Assembly (NCBI RefSeq): GCF_000376565.1
Contig: NZ_BARG01000011.1
Coordinates: forward strand, 1 to 64,000
Reading direction: 5' to 3'
Length of the DNA stretch: 64,000 bases
Origin: Streptomyces hokutonensis
GTDB taxonomy: Bacteria > Actinomycetota > Actinomycetes > Streptomycetales > Streptomycetaceae
Shown here: positions 1 to 7,838 of the stretch, one piece after another
Position numbering within the stretch: position 1 is the stretch's first letter
Layout of the letters: every line of letters starts with the position of its first letter
Notes under the pieces: model-generated
The model's database searches: none
Told to the model about the DNA's origin: nothing
What the model saw: the letters and a program-made list of their open reading frames with translations, nothing else
Position numbers and translations under genes: made by a program

Positions 1-42
1 CCACAACGCACCCGCACCCGAAAACGGTCAACCGCCGGAGGC

Positions 43-714
43 TTACGCAGCCTTGGCCTTGGTCGCATACATGTCCACGTACTCCTGCCCCGACAACCGC
101 ATGACCTCAGTCATCACAGAGTCGGTAACAGCCCGCAGCACATACCGATCCCGGTCCATCCCCTCGTACCGGGAGAACTCCATCGCCTCACCGAACCGAA
201 CGGTGACCCGCCCCGGGCGGGGAATCCCCGCACCCCCCGGCTGCAACTTGTCCGTACCGATCATCGCGAACGGAACAACCGGCGCACCCGTCATCATCGT
301 GAGCCGGGCGATGCCGGTACGGCCGCGGTACAGCCGCCCGTCGGGCGACCGCGTGCCCTCGGGGTAGATCCCGAAGACCTTGCCCTCCTCCAGCACGCGC
401 CGCCCGGTCATGAGCGCGGCGACGCCGCCGTTGGCACCGTCCCGGTCCACCGGGATCATGCCGACGCCGGTGAAGAACCAGGCCATGAGGCGGCCCTTGA
501 ACCCCTTGCCGGTGACGTACTCGTCCTTGCCGATGAAGAGCACCTGGCGGTCGCAGACCAGCGGAAGGATCATCGAGTCGATGAACGTGAGGTGGTTGCC
601 GGCCAGGATCACCGGGCCGTCACCGGGGATGTGCTCCGCGCCCTCCACACGTGTGCGGAACATCAGGCGCATGATCGGTCCGAGCACTGCCTTGATGAGC
701 ACGAAGCGGGACAA
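43..714 (-). CDS. 1-acyl-sn-glycerol-3-phosphate acyltransferase (PlsC-like)
   Basis: Membrane-associated acyltransferase expected to acylate lysophosphatidic acid during phospholipid synthesis. The PlsC signature is intact: the catalytic NHLTFID block (HX4D, His about residue 41) and the acceptor-binding PEGTRS block near residue 120. At about 223 residues it has the usual length for a short actinobacterial PlsC paralogue. The start is uncertain. A TTG at 714 is preceded by GGAGGG at good spacing, while another in-frame TTG at 732 would add six residues with no obvious ribosome site. It is transcribed away from the phosphodiesterase gene, with a shared 0.3 kb upstream region. The family call is firm; the exact acyl acceptor is not known. 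Confidence 0.88.
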   Translation of the reverse strand: MSRFVLIKAVLGPIMRLMFRTRVEGAEHIPGDGPVILAGNHLTFIDSMILPLVCDRQVLFIGKDEYVTGKGFKGRLMAWFFTGVGMIPVDRDGANGGVAALMTGRRVLEEGKVFGIYPEGTRSPDGRLYRGRTGIARLTMMTGAPVVPFAMIGTDKLQPGGAGIPRPGRVTVRFGEAMEFSRYEGMDRDRYVLRAVTDSVMTEVMRLSGQEYVDMYATKAKAA

Positions 715-796
715 CGGGCCCTCCGGTGTCAAGGGGTCGATATAAAACTGTGCAGGTGAGGACGATACTCGCGGTGCCCCGCGTATTGCACATCGG

Positions 797-839
797 GTTC
801 ACCGAGGTCTTACGCAGTGTTGACGCACGTTTACCTGCG
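797..839 (+). promoter_or_regulatory. Candidate PHO boxes (PhoP-binding direct repeats)
   Basis: Within the 300 bp between the divergent acyltransferase and phosphodiesterase genes there are near-repeats of an 11-bp unit: GTTCACCGAGG (797-807), GTTGACGCACG (819-829, 22 bp on) and GTTTACCTGCG (829-839). They resemble the GTTCACC-type units recognised by Streptomyces PhoP. Extracytoplasmic glycerophosphodiester phosphodiesterases are known members of the phosphate-starvation regulon, which fits the downstream gene. The match is by eye and imperfect. The rest of 733-1033 shows no gene. Confidence 0.4.
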
Positions 840-1033
840 GTGTCGCTCCGGAGCCGCCCCGTAACCGGGCCGCCATGTTGTGACACATCTCGCGTTCCTT
901 GCTGATGGCGTGTCAAACCTGTCCGTCCGTACGACATCCACCGTCACCGCCGTGTTCGGGCCGAGGTCTCCCTTTCGTCATGTACGCGCACCTACGATCG
1001 GCGCGCACCGACGGGGCGACGCCAGGAGGTTTC

Positions 1034-2215
1034 ATGGACACGCAGGGAACGCAGGGGCCGAACGAGCGAGCCAACGGCACGGGACGACGGGCGCTCCTCG
1101 GCGCGGCCGTGCTCGGTGCGGGAGTGGCCGCACTGGGACCGGCGGGCACGGCGAGAGCCGCCGAGGCCTCGACGGCCCGTCACGGCGGTGGTCTGAAGGA
1201 CCTGCCCAAGCCGACCATCGTCGGGCACCGGGGAACCAGCGGCTACCGTCCGGAGCACACCTTCGGCTCGTACAACCTGGCTCTCGACCTGGGCGCCGAC
1301 ATCGTCGAGGCCGGCGACCTCGTCCCCACCAAAGACGGTCACCTGGTCTGCCGGCACGAGCCGGAGATCGGCGGTACGACGAACGTCGCCGACCACCCCG
1401 AGTTCGCGAGCCGCAAGACCACCAAGCTCCTCGACGGCGTCTCCACGACCGGCTGGTTCACCGAGGACTTCACGCTCGCCGAGCTGAAGACCCTGCGCGC
1501 CATCGAGCGCATTCCGGCCAACCGCCCGCACAACACGCTTTACAACGGCCGCTGGGAGATCCCGACCTTCGAAGAGGTCCTCAAGTGGCAGGACGAGCAG
1601 ACCCGTAAGCGCGGCAAGCAGGTCTGGATCTACCCCGAGATGAAGCACCCCACCTACTTCCGCAAGCGCGGATTCGAGATGGAGAAGCTGCTCTCGAGCG
1701 CCCTGCGCAAGCACGGCAAGGACAAGCGGAACTCGCCGGTCCTCATCCAGTCCTTCGAGCCGACCAGCATCCAGAAGATCAGCAAGCTCGTCCGCAACAA
1801 CCTCGTCGTGCTGCTGTCCGGCACGGGCACCCGCCCCTTCGACTTCGTCGACCTGGGCGACCCGCGCACGGTCGACGACCTGGTCACCCCGAAGGGCCTC
1901 GCCGAGATCGCGACGTACGCGCAGGGTCTGGGCCCGACGCTCGACCTGATCATCACGAAGAACGCCGACGGGAGCCTGAACAAGGAGACCACCCTGGTCG
2001 CCGACGCGCACAAGGTGGGCCTGATCCTGCACCCCTACACCATGCGCAACGAGAACCCCTTCCTGCCGCTGGAGTACCGCAAGGGCACCGCCGTGGACGC
2101 CTACGGCGACGCGTTCGGCGCCTTCAAGCGCTACTTCGCCACCGGCATCGACGGTGTCTTCACCGACAACGCCGACACCGGTCTGCTGGCCCGCGCGGAC
2201 TTCGTCAACGGCTGA
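1034..2215 (+). CDS. glpQ: Secreted glycerophosphodiester phosphodiesterase (GlpQ-type)
   Basis: Hydrolyses glycerophosphodiesters to glycerol-3-phosphate and an alcohol outside the cell, supplying phosphate and glycerol. The 393-residue protein begins with a twin-arginine signal: RRALLGAAVLGAG at about residue 17, ending near an AxA-type site (GTARAAE). The GDPD catalytic features follow: VGHRGTSGYRPEHT, then EAGDLV and an HE pair (CRHEPEI), and a late GVFTDNAD segment that supplies barrel-end residues. The chosen ATG at 1034 has AGGAGG (1024-1029) just upstream. An in-frame upstream ATG at 899 would put a non-signal extension ahead of the Tat motif and is rejected. A perfect hairpin follows the stop. 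The GlpQ class is inferred from length and the EHTF context. Confidence 0.9.
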   Translation: MDTQGTQGPNERANGTGRRALLGAAVLGAGVAALGPAGTARAAEASTARHGGGLKDLPKPTIVGHRGTSGYRPEHTFGSYNLALDLGADIVEAGDLVPTKDGHLVCRHEPEIGGTTNVADHPEFASRKTTKLLDGVSTTGWFTEDFTLAELKTLRAIERIPANRPHNTLYNGRWEIPTFEEVLKWQDEQTRKRGKQVWIYPEMKHPTYFRKRGFEMEKLLSSALRKHGKDKRNSPVLIQSFEPTSIQKISKLVRNNLVVLLSGTGTRPFDFVDLGDPRTVDDLVTPKGLAEIATYAQGLGPTLDLIITKNADGSLNKETTLVADAHKVGLILHPYTMRNENPFLPLEYRKGTAVDAYGDAFGAFKRYFATGIDGVFTDNADTGLLARADFVNG

Positions 2216-2242
2216 GTCCCGCGCCCCGTTGGAGTGACAGAC

Positions 2243-2274
2243 GGCCGCCCCGGCAACCTTCCGCCGGGGCGGCC
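2243..2274 (+). terminator. Hairpin terminator after the GDPD gene
   Basis: A perfect 12-bp stem, GGCCGCCCCGGC (2243-2254) pairing with 2263-2274 across an 8-nt loop, sits 28 bp after the phosphodiesterase stop. There is no T-run, as is common in Streptomyces terminators. Confidence 0.65.
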
Positions 2275-2279
2275 ACGTC

Positions 2280-2795
2280 GTGCCGCATATGACACACCAA
2301 CTCGTCGCCACCCTGCGCCCACTGCTCGCGGCCGAGGCCTCCGCCGAGGCATATGCCTCCGGAACCGAGCCGGCCGACCTCGAACAGGCCGTCTGGCTCC
2401 GCCTCCTGGAACGCCTCGACGCCTCCGGCCCACCGGTCGACCCCCAGCGCTGGCTCCGCCGTGCGGTCCGCTCGGAGGCCCAGCGCACCCGCCGCACGGC
2501 CCGCCTCGAACAGTCGTACGGCGATGATCCCGTCGAGGACAGCGAGCGCGGCCCCGAGCAGTCCGCGATCACGGCGGCGCGGCATCGCGCGCTGCACGAC
2601 GCGGTGCGCCGATTGCCCGGTCGCTGCCCGCGTCTGATGGAGGCGCTGCTGTCGCCCAAGGACCTCACCTACCGCGAGATCGCGGGGGAGTTGGGTATCT
2701 CACAGGGCAGTCTCGGCCCGGAACGTTCCAGATGTCTGGGATGTCTTCGCCGATTGCTGACGCCGGAGGTTGCGGCCCGCGAAGCGCGGGGATAG
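2280..2795 (+). CDS. Sigma-70-family-like transcription factor
   Basis: A 171-residue protein resembling ECF/sigma-70 factors. The N-terminal half has region-2 character (ADLEQAVWLRLLERLDA and a WLRRAVRSEAQR helix). The C-terminal half has a region-4-like helix-turn-helix (LTYREIAGELGISQGSLGP followed by an Arg-rich recognition segment). A second in-frame ATG at 2289 (MTHQLV) is equally possible as start. The gene is followed closely by an acetyltransferase gene and may be co-transcribed with it. No anti-sigma gene is seen next to it. Its target promoters and signal cannot be judged from sequence. Confidence 0.72.
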   Translation: MPHMTHQLVATLRPLLAAEASAEAYASGTEPADLEQAVWLRLLERLDASGPPVDPQRWLRRAVRSEAQRTRRTARLEQSYGDDPVEDSERGPEQSAITAARHRALHDAVRRLPGRCPRLMEALLSPKDLTYREIAGELGISQGSLGPERSRCLGCLRRLLTPEVAAREARG

Positions 2796-2840
2796 GAGTG
2801 AGAACCACATGGCGATCAGGTGAGCGGGAGGCGTGCGCAC

Positions 2841-3338
2841 ATGGGCATGAGTGTGACCATCTCGGTGGCGACCGAGCAGGACGCGGAGCAGATCTTCAGG
2901 CTGCAGTACCTGTGCTTCCAGAGCGAGGCGGCGCTGTACGGCAACTACCGCATCGACCCGCTCGTCCAGAGCCTCGACTCGGTCCGGGCCGAGCTCGGCT
3001 CCGACTGCGTCTTCGTGGCGCGGCTGGGCGAGGAGGTGGTCGGCTCGGTCCGCGGCACGGTGACGGAGGACGGCGCCGCCGCCATCGGCAAGCTCTGTGT
3101 CCACCCGCGCCTCCAGGGTCACGGCATCGGTGCCCGCCTCCTGCGCGCGGCCGAGTCGGCCCTCGCGGAGGAACGCGGCGCCAAGAAGTTCCGCCTCCAC
3201 ACCGGCCACCGCAGCGAGGGCAACCTCCGCCTGTACCGCCGCGTCGGCTACGAGACCGTAGGCACCTCCCAGGGCGACGACGGCGTACCGATGATCGTCC
3301 TGGAGAAGCCGGTCGAGGCGTACGTCGCTACGGCGTGA
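2841..3338 (+). CDS. GNAT-family N-acetyltransferase
   Basis: A 165-residue single-domain GNAT protein that should transfer an acetyl group from acetyl-CoA to an unknown amine. The acetyl-CoA pyrophosphate-binding motif A is visible as VHPRLQGHGIGARLL (Q/RxxGxG type), followed by the motif-B region with KKFRLHTG and the RRVGYE segment typical of the family end. The ATG at 2841 is preceded by GGGAGG at good spacing and is preferred to an in-frame ATG 21 bp upstream. It lies 45 bp after the sigma-like gene. The substrate is unknown. Confidence 0.8.
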   Translation: MGMSVTISVATEQDAEQIFRLQYLCFQSEAALYGNYRIDPLVQSLDSVRAELGSDCVFVARLGEEVVGSVRGTVTEDGAAAIGKLCVHPRLQGHGIGARLLRAAESALAEERGAKKFRLHTGHRSEGNLRLYRRVGYETVGTSQGDDGVPMIVLEKPVEAYVATA

Positions 3339-3777
3339 CCGTGTCGGTGGTGTCGGCCGCGCGGTTCTTCCGGAGCCAGTAGAGCGCCGACAGCGGCAGC
3401 AGCACGGGGATGAAGATGTACCCCGCGCCGTAGTACGACCAGACCGTCGCGTCCGGGAAGGCCGAGCTGTCGATCACGGTCAGCGTGCCGACGATCAGGA
3501 CACCCGCGAGTTCGGCGGCGCAGCACGCCTGTGCCGCCCTGCGGGCCCGTTCGCCGCCGCGGATCAGGGAGTACGTGATGAAGCCGTACACCACACCCGC
3601 GACGGCCGACAGCGAGTAGGCGAGCGGGGCCCGGTCGAACTCGGTGGCGATCTGGTAGACGGAGCGCGAGACCGCGCCGACGACCATCACGCCGTAGAAC
3701 CAGACGAGCAGCATGCCGGGCCCGCTGATCAGCCGCTTCGGCTTCTCTTCCGCGGTGTTCTCTTCCACGGTGGTCAT
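3328..3777 (-). CDS. Small integral membrane protein, unknown function
   Basis: 149 residues with a short charged N terminus (MTTVEENTAEEKPKR) and four hydrophobic segments spread over the protein (for example GMLLVWFYGVMVVGA, AYSLSAVAGVVYGFITYSL, ELAGVLIVGTLTVI and GYIFIPVLLPLSALYWL). It lies one base after the stop of the next upstream gene (TGAGATG junction), so the two are almost certainly translated from one message and may form a complex. Its last bases overlap the end of the convergent acetyltransferase gene. No catalytic motif was recognised. Confidence 0.78.
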   Translation of the reverse strand: MTTVEENTAEEKPKRLISGPGMLLVWFYGVMVVGAVSRSVYQIATEFDRAPLAYSLSAVAGVVYGFITYSLIRGGERARRAAQACCAAELAGVLIVGTLTVIDSSAFPDATVWSYYGAGYIFIPVLLPLSALYWLRKNRAADTTDTVTP

Positions 3778-3778
3778 C

Positions 3779-4138
3779 TCAGCTTCCCCAGATGTCGTAG
3801 AGCCGGACTTCGAGCACGGCGAGGACCACGGCGCCGGCCGCGACCGTCGCCGTGCCCCAGCGGGTGCGCTCCGCCAGGGACATGAAGCCCGCCGCGGGCA
3901 CCGCCGCGAACGCGCCCAGCAGATACGCCACGAAGATCGCCGTGCCCTGCTCCGCCTTCTCGCCGCGCGCCAACTGCACGATGCCGACCACCAGTTGGAC
4001 CGTGGCCAGCAGGGTGACCACGGCCATGCCGATGAAGTGCCAGTCCTTCGTCGACTGGTCGCGGTAGGCCGCCCACCCGGTCCAGGCGGCGAGCAGCAGC
4101 GCGGCGACACCGATCGCCAGCGTCAGGGCATCAAGCAT
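3779..4138 (-). CDS. Small integral membrane protein, unknown function
   Basis: 119 residues, largely hydrophobic, with about four predicted transmembrane helices: LTLAIGVAALLLAAWTGWAA, FIGMAVVTLLATVQLVVGIV, FVAYLLGAFAAVPAAGFM and ATVAAGAVVLAVLEVRLYDI. It is the first gene of a two-gene membrane-protein operon on the minus strand and is divergent from the HAD phosphatase gene, sharing a 51-bp intergenic promoter region with it. No recognisable functional motif is present. Confidence 0.78.
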   Translation of the reverse strand: MLDALTLAIGVAALLLAAWTGWAAYRDQSTKDWHFIGMAVVTLLATVQLVVGIVQLARGEKAEQGTAIFVAYLLGAFAAVPAAGFMSLAERTRWGTATVAAGAVVLAVLEVRLYDIWGS

Positions 4139-4189
4139 GCGGTGACCCTATTACGGGCCAAAAGACCCGGTGACCGTAGGGTCGGGAAC

Positions 4190-4840
4190 ATGAAGATCCA
4201 TGCTGAGGCCCTCCTGTTCGACAACGACGGCACGCTTGTCTCCTCCCTCGAATCCGTGCGCAGGTGCTGGACGCGATGGGCGGCGGAGTTCGGGATCACC
4301 GCCGAGGACTTCGCCCGGGTCGAACTGCACGGGCGGACCGCCGTGGCGATAGCAGCCGACCTGCTGCCCGCCGACGTCGTCCCGGCGGCGGTCGCGCGGA
4401 TCGAGGCGCTGGAGGTCGAGGACGTGCCCAACGGGGGTGCCGTGCTGCTGCCCGGCACGCGCGACTTCCTCGACTCGCTGCCCGCCGACAGCTGGGCCGT
4501 CGTCACCTCCGCCACCCGGCGCCTCGCCGAGGCGCGGCTCGCGCACGCCGGCATCCTCCCCAAGACCCTGGTGGTCGCCGAGGACGTCACGCGCGGCAAG
4601 CCCGACCCCGAGCCCTACCTCCTCGCCGCCCGCCAACTGGGCGTCGACCCGGCCCGCTGTGTCGTCTTCGAGGACGCCCCGGCGGGACTCCAGGCCGGCC
4701 GCGCGGCCGGAATGATCACCGTGGCATTGGCCACAACGCACGAGGCCCACGAGCTGGACGCCGACCTTGTTGTGAGTGACCTGTCAGCCTTGTCCGCGCT
4801 GGTCAGCGACGGGGGAGTGGAGATCTCCGTACGCGGTTGA
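4190..4840 (+). CDS. HAD-family phosphatase (beta-phosphoglucomutase-like subfamily)
   Basis: 216-residue haloacid-dehalogenase hydrolase, expected to dephosphorylate a small sugar phosphate or similar metabolite in the cytoplasm. All four HAD motifs are present: nucleophile motif I as FDNDGTL (residues 9-15), motif II as VVTSAT, motif III Lys in GKPDPEPYL, and motif IV as VFEDAPAGLQAG. The helical cap follows motif I, placing it in subfamily IA with sugar phosphatases and beta-phosphoglucomutases. The ATG at 4190 starts exactly before the first beta strand. The substrate is not predictable. Confidence 0.85.
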   Translation: MKIHAEALLFDNDGTLVSSLESVRRCWTRWAAEFGITAEDFARVELHGRTAVAIAADLLPADVVPAAVARIEALEVEDVPNGGAVLLPGTRDFLDSLPADSWAVVTSATRRLAEARLAHAGILPKTLVVAEDVTRGKPDPEPYLLAARQLGVDPARCVVFEDAPAGLQAGRAAGMITVALATTHEAHELDADLVVSDLSALSALVSDGGVEISVRG

Positions 4841-4879
4841 CGGGCGTCCGCCGCTGTCCGGCATACGGACAGCGGCCCT

Positions 4880-4906
4880 TTGTCAGGACCGTACGTCTGC
4901 TTTACT
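4880..4906 (+). promoter_or_regulatory. Candidate promoter of the methionine-transporter leader
   Basis: TTGTCA (4880-4885) and TTTACT (4901-4906) lie 15 bp apart. The -10-like hexamer ends 7 bp before the ATG of the leader ORF, so transcription could start at that ATG and give a leaderless message, as is common for actinobacterial leader peptides. Spacing is short and the call is tentative. Confidence 0.35.
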
Positions 4907-4912
4907 GATTCC

Positions 4913-4999
4913 ATGACCACGACGAGCAGCCGCACCCTTGCGACCGAGGCGACCCTGACGCCCGGTGCTCGCTGTATGTGTCGAATGTGCGCCTTCTAG
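4913..4999 (+). CDS. Putative regulatory leader peptide (Cys/Met-rich) of the met transporter operon
   Basis: A 28-codon ORF starting ATG ACC ACG and ending with the residues RCMCRMCAF before TAG. Five of its last eight codons are Cys or Met, and Cys is otherwise rare in this GC-rich genome. It ends 170 bp before metN, which starts a methionine importer operon. Ribosome stalling at the Cys/Met codons when those aminoacyl-tRNAs are scarce could change folding of the downstream RNA; a hairpin GTACcAGGG/CCCTGTAC occurs at 5122-5149, just before metN. The peptide itself is presumably not functional. The coding call and role are inference from position and composition. Confidence 0.55.
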   Translation: MTTTSSRTLATEATLTPGARCMCRMCAF

Positions 5000-5121
5000 A
5001 GGGCCCCCGCACCACCCCCGGGCTTATGCGCCCCAGCCTCGCGCCCCGAAGCGAGCCGCCGTGGCACGTCCATGCGCCGAACGCCGTGTGACTCCGCCGC
5101 CCCACGCACATTTCCCCCCTC

Positions 5122-5149
5122 GTACCAGGGCACATCCACGCCCCTGTAC
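5122..5149 (+). promoter_or_regulatory. RNA hairpin in the metN 5' leader
   Basis: GTACcAGGG (5122-5130) can pair with CCCTGTAC (5142-5149) with one bulged C. A smaller stem, CTCGC/GCGAG, lies at 5038-5055. Both are between the Cys/Met leader ORF and the weakly primed GTG start of metN and are candidates for an attenuator or anti-attenuator. Folding has not been computed. Confidence 0.35.
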
Positions 5150-5169
5150 TCGACAGTCATGGAACCCCA

Positions 5170-6204
5170 GTGATCACCACATCGGGCCTGACCAAGGTCT
5201 ACCGCTCGCGCGGCCGTGAGGTCACCGCCCTCGACGGCGTCGACCTCCACGTCCGCGAAGGCGAGGTGTACGGCGTCATCGGCCAGTCCGGCGCCGGCAA
5301 GTCCTCGCTCATCCGCTGCGTCAACCTGCTGGAGAGGCCCACCGCCGGCACGGTCACCGTCGACGGACAGGACCTCACCGCACTCGCCGGGCGCGGACCG
5401 CGTGCCGGACGCGAACTCCGGCAGGCGCGCAGCCGTATCGGCATGGTCTTCCAGCACTTCAACCTGCTCTCCTCGCGGACCGTGCAGGACAACGTCGAGC
5501 TGCCGCTCGAAATCCTCGGCAAGTCGGGGAAGGAACGATCCGCCAAGGCCCTCGAACTCCTCGACCTCGTCGGGCTCGGCGACAAGGCCAAGGCCTACCC
5601 GGCCCAGCTCTCCGGCGGTCAGAAGCAGCGCGTCGGCATCGCCCGCGCCCTGGCCGGCGACCCCAAGGTCCTGCTCTCCGACGAGGCCACCAGCGCCCTC
5701 GACCCGGAGACCACCCGCTCGATCCTCCAGCTGCTGCGTGACCTGAACCGGCAACTGGGCCTGACCGTCCTGCTCATCACGCACGAGATGGACGTCGTGA
5801 AGTCGGTCTGCGACTCCGCCGCGCTCATGCAGCACGGGCGCATCGTCGAGTCCGGGACCGTCAGCGAACTGCTCGCCACCCCCGGCTCCGAGCTGGCCTC
5901 CGCACTCTTCCCGGTCAGCGGCGAGGCGGGCGGCGAGGACCGGACCGTCGTCGACGTCACCTTCCACGGCGAGGCCGCCACCCAGCCCGTCGTCTCGCAG
6001 CTCTCGCGCACCTACAACATCGACATCTCGATCCTCGGCGCCGCCATCGACACCGTCGGCGGACTCCAGGTCGGCCGCATGCGCATCGAACTGCCCGGCC
6101 GCTACGAGGACAACGTCGTGCCGATCGGCTTCCTGCGCGAACAGGGCCTGCAGATCGACGTGTTGGGCCAGGAGCCCGTACTGCTGAAGGAGGGTGCCAA
6201 GTGA
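5170..6204 (+). CDS. metN: Methionine ABC importer, ATP-binding protein MetN
   Basis: 344-residue ATPase that powers uptake of methionine across the cytoplasmic membrane with MetI and MetQ. It has Walker A GQSGAGKSS (about 38-46), the signature LSGGQKQR, Walker B with VLLSDEATSALDPE, and an H-loop (LLITHEM). The C-terminal 100 residues form the NIL-type regulatory domain that in MetN binds methionine and inhibits transport; this domain separates MetN from generic amino-acid ATPases. The GTG start at 5170 has only a weak GGA upstream, consistent with translational control from the leader. Its stop overlaps metI by 4 bp. Confidence 0.93.
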   Translation: MITTSGLTKVYRSRGREVTALDGVDLHVREGEVYGVIGQSGAGKSSLIRCVNLLERPTAGTVTVDGQDLTALAGRGPRAGRELRQARSRIGMVFQHFNLLSSRTVQDNVELPLEILGKSGKERSAKALELLDLVGLGDKAKAYPAQLSGGQKQRVGIARALAGDPKVLLSDEATSALDPETTRSILQLLRDLNRQLGLTVLLITHEMDVVKSVCDSAALMQHGRIVESGTVSELLATPGSELASALFPVSGEAGGEDRTVVDVTFHGEAATQPVVSQLSRTYNIDISILGAAIDTVGGLQVGRMRIELPGRYEDNVVPIGFLREQGLQIDVLGQEPVLLKEGAK

Positions 6205-6905
6205 GCTGGTCCGAGATGCAGCCCCTGCTGTCCCAGGCGTGTTGGGACACGCTCTACATGGTCGGCTGGTCCACGGTCATCGCCGTCGTCGGCGGACTCC
6301 CGCTCGGCATCCTGCTGGTCCTGACCGACCGCGGCGGACTCCTCCAGAACGTCGCCGCCAACAAGGTCATCGGGCAGATCGTGAACGTCGCCCGCTCGCT
6401 GCCGTTCATCATCCTCATGGTCGCGCTGATGAACTTCACCCGGACCATCACCGGGACGACGATCGGCCGCGAGGCCGCCATCGTGCCGCTCGCCATCGGA
6501 GCGATCCCCTTCTTCGCACGCCTGGTTGAGACGGCTGTCCGCGAAGTGGACGGCGGGCTCGTCGAGGCAGTGCAGTCGATGGGCGGCAACACCTGGACCA
6601 TCGTGCGCAAGGTCCTCGTACCGGAGTCCCTGCCCTCGCTGATCTCCAGCACCACCACCACGATCGTCGCCCTCATCGGCTATTCGGCGATGGCGGGCAC
6701 GGTCGGCGCGGGCGGCCTCGGCGACATCGCCATCCGCTACGGCTACCAGCGCTTCGAGACCCAGCTGATGTGGATCACCGTGGCGATCCTCGCGGTCGTC
6801 ATCTCCCTCATCCAGTTCGCCGGCGACTACGCGGCCCGCTCGGTGCACCGGCGCGGCGGACGATCGGGTCCCGCGCCGAGGCTCCGGCTGCTGAAAGCCG
6901 CGTAG
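6201..6905 (+). CDS. metI: Methionine ABC importer, permease MetI
   Basis: 234-residue permease with five hydrophobic helices and the ABC coupling-helix EAA-like loop (LVEAVQSMGGNTW), followed by IVRKVLVPESLPSLISS, which is typical of D-methionine permeases. It starts with GTG inside the metN stop (GTGA overlap), so translation is coupled. It forms the membrane channel of the MetNI transporter. The gap of about 80 bp before the first metQ gene is normal. Confidence 0.93.
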   Translation: MSWSEMQPLLSQACWDTLYMVGWSTVIAVVGGLPLGILLVLTDRGGLLQNVAANKVIGQIVNVARSLPFIILMVALMNFTRTITGTTIGREAAIVPLAIGAIPFFARLVETAVREVDGGLVEAVQSMGGNTWTIVRKVLVPESLPSLISSTTTTIVALIGYSAMAGTVGAGGLGDIAIRYGYQRFETQLMWITVAILAVVISLIQFAGDYAARSVHRRGGRSGPAPRLRLLKAA

Positions 6906-6984
6906 GCCCACACCCCACCCAGGCTCCCCGCCCCACCCAACGCGGGGTCGTAGTACGCGACACCCTTCAGGAAAGGCACTTTTC

Positions 6985-7818
6985 GTGCGTAACACCGCAA
7001 AGCTCACCACCGCCGTCCTCGCCGCCGGAGCGCTCACCTTCGCGCTCTCCGCGTGCGGCTCGGACAAGGGCTCCTCCTCGGCCTCCGACTACAGCGGACC
7101 GCTGGTCGTCGCCGCGAGCCCCACCCCGCACGCCGAGATCCTCGACTACGTCAAGGACCACCTGGCGAAGAAGGCCGGACTCGACCTGGAGGTCAAGGAG
7201 TTCACCGACTACGTCACGCCGAACACGGCGACCGAGGACGGCTCGGTGGGCGCCAACTACTTCCAGAACCAGCCGTACCTCGACGACTTCAACAAGAAGA
7301 ACGGCACCCACATCGTGCCCGTCGTCACGGTCCACCTGGAGCCGCTCGGCCTCTACTCCCACAAGGTGAAGAGCGCCGACGCCCTGAAGAGCGGCGCGAC
7401 GATCGCCGTCCCGAACGACAGCGTCAACGAGGCCCGCGCCCTCAAGCTGCTCGCGGCGAACAAGCTGATCACCCTCAAGGCAGGCGTGGGCAACGAGGCG
7501 ACCCCCGCGGACATCACCGAGAACCCCAAGAAGCTCAAGTTCAAGGAGCTGGAGGCGGCCCAGACTCCGCGCTCCCTGGACGACGTCGACGCGGCCGTCA
7601 TCAACGGCAACTACGCCATCTCCTCGGGCCTGAAGCCCGCCAAGGACGCCATCGTCCTGGAGTCCGCGACGAACAACCCCTACGGCAACTTCCTCGCGGT
7701 GAAGAAGGGCAATGAGAAGGACCCGCGCGTCAAGAAGCTCGCGAAGCTGCTGACCTCGCCCGAGGTGAAGAAGTTCATCGAGGACAAGTACGCCGGCTCC
7801 GTCATCCCGTCCTTCTGA
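6985..7818 (+). CDS. metQ: Methionine-binding lipoprotein MetQ, first copy
   Basis: 277-residue NlpA-family lipoprotein that binds methionine outside the membrane and delivers it to MetNI. The N terminus is a lipoprotein signal peptide with lipobox LSAC (Cys about residue 24) and a Ser-rich linker. The mature part shows the family features VVAASPTPHAEIL, EFTDYVTPN, NYFQNQPYLDDFN and RSLDDVDAAVINGNYA. GTG start with GGAAAGG upstream. It is immediately followed by a second metQ, an unusual duplication for one MetNI pair. Confidence 0.92.
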   Translation: MRNTAKLTTAVLAAGALTFALSACGSDKGSSSASDYSGPLVVAASPTPHAEILDYVKDHLAKKAGLDLEVKEFTDYVTPNTATEDGSVGANYFQNQPYLDDFNKKNGTHIVPVVTVHLEPLGLYSHKVKSADALKSGATIAVPNDSVNEARALKLLAANKLITLKAGVGNEATPADITENPKKLKFKELEAAQTPRSLDDVDAAVINGNYAISSGLKPAKDAIVLESATNNPYGNFLAVKKGNEKDPRVKKLAKLLTSPEVKKFIEDKYAGSVIPSF

Positions 7819-7838
7819 GCCGACTCGGGGGAACCACC

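Noticed and set aside
5000..5169. SAM riboswitch before metN
   Set aside because: The conserved SAM-I core motifs are not visible; the Cys/Met leader ORF explains the upstream region better.
5159..5173. A four-codon ORF (ATG to TGA) overlapping the metN start
   Set aside because: Too short to support; it may be chance, although the overlap with GTG is noted.
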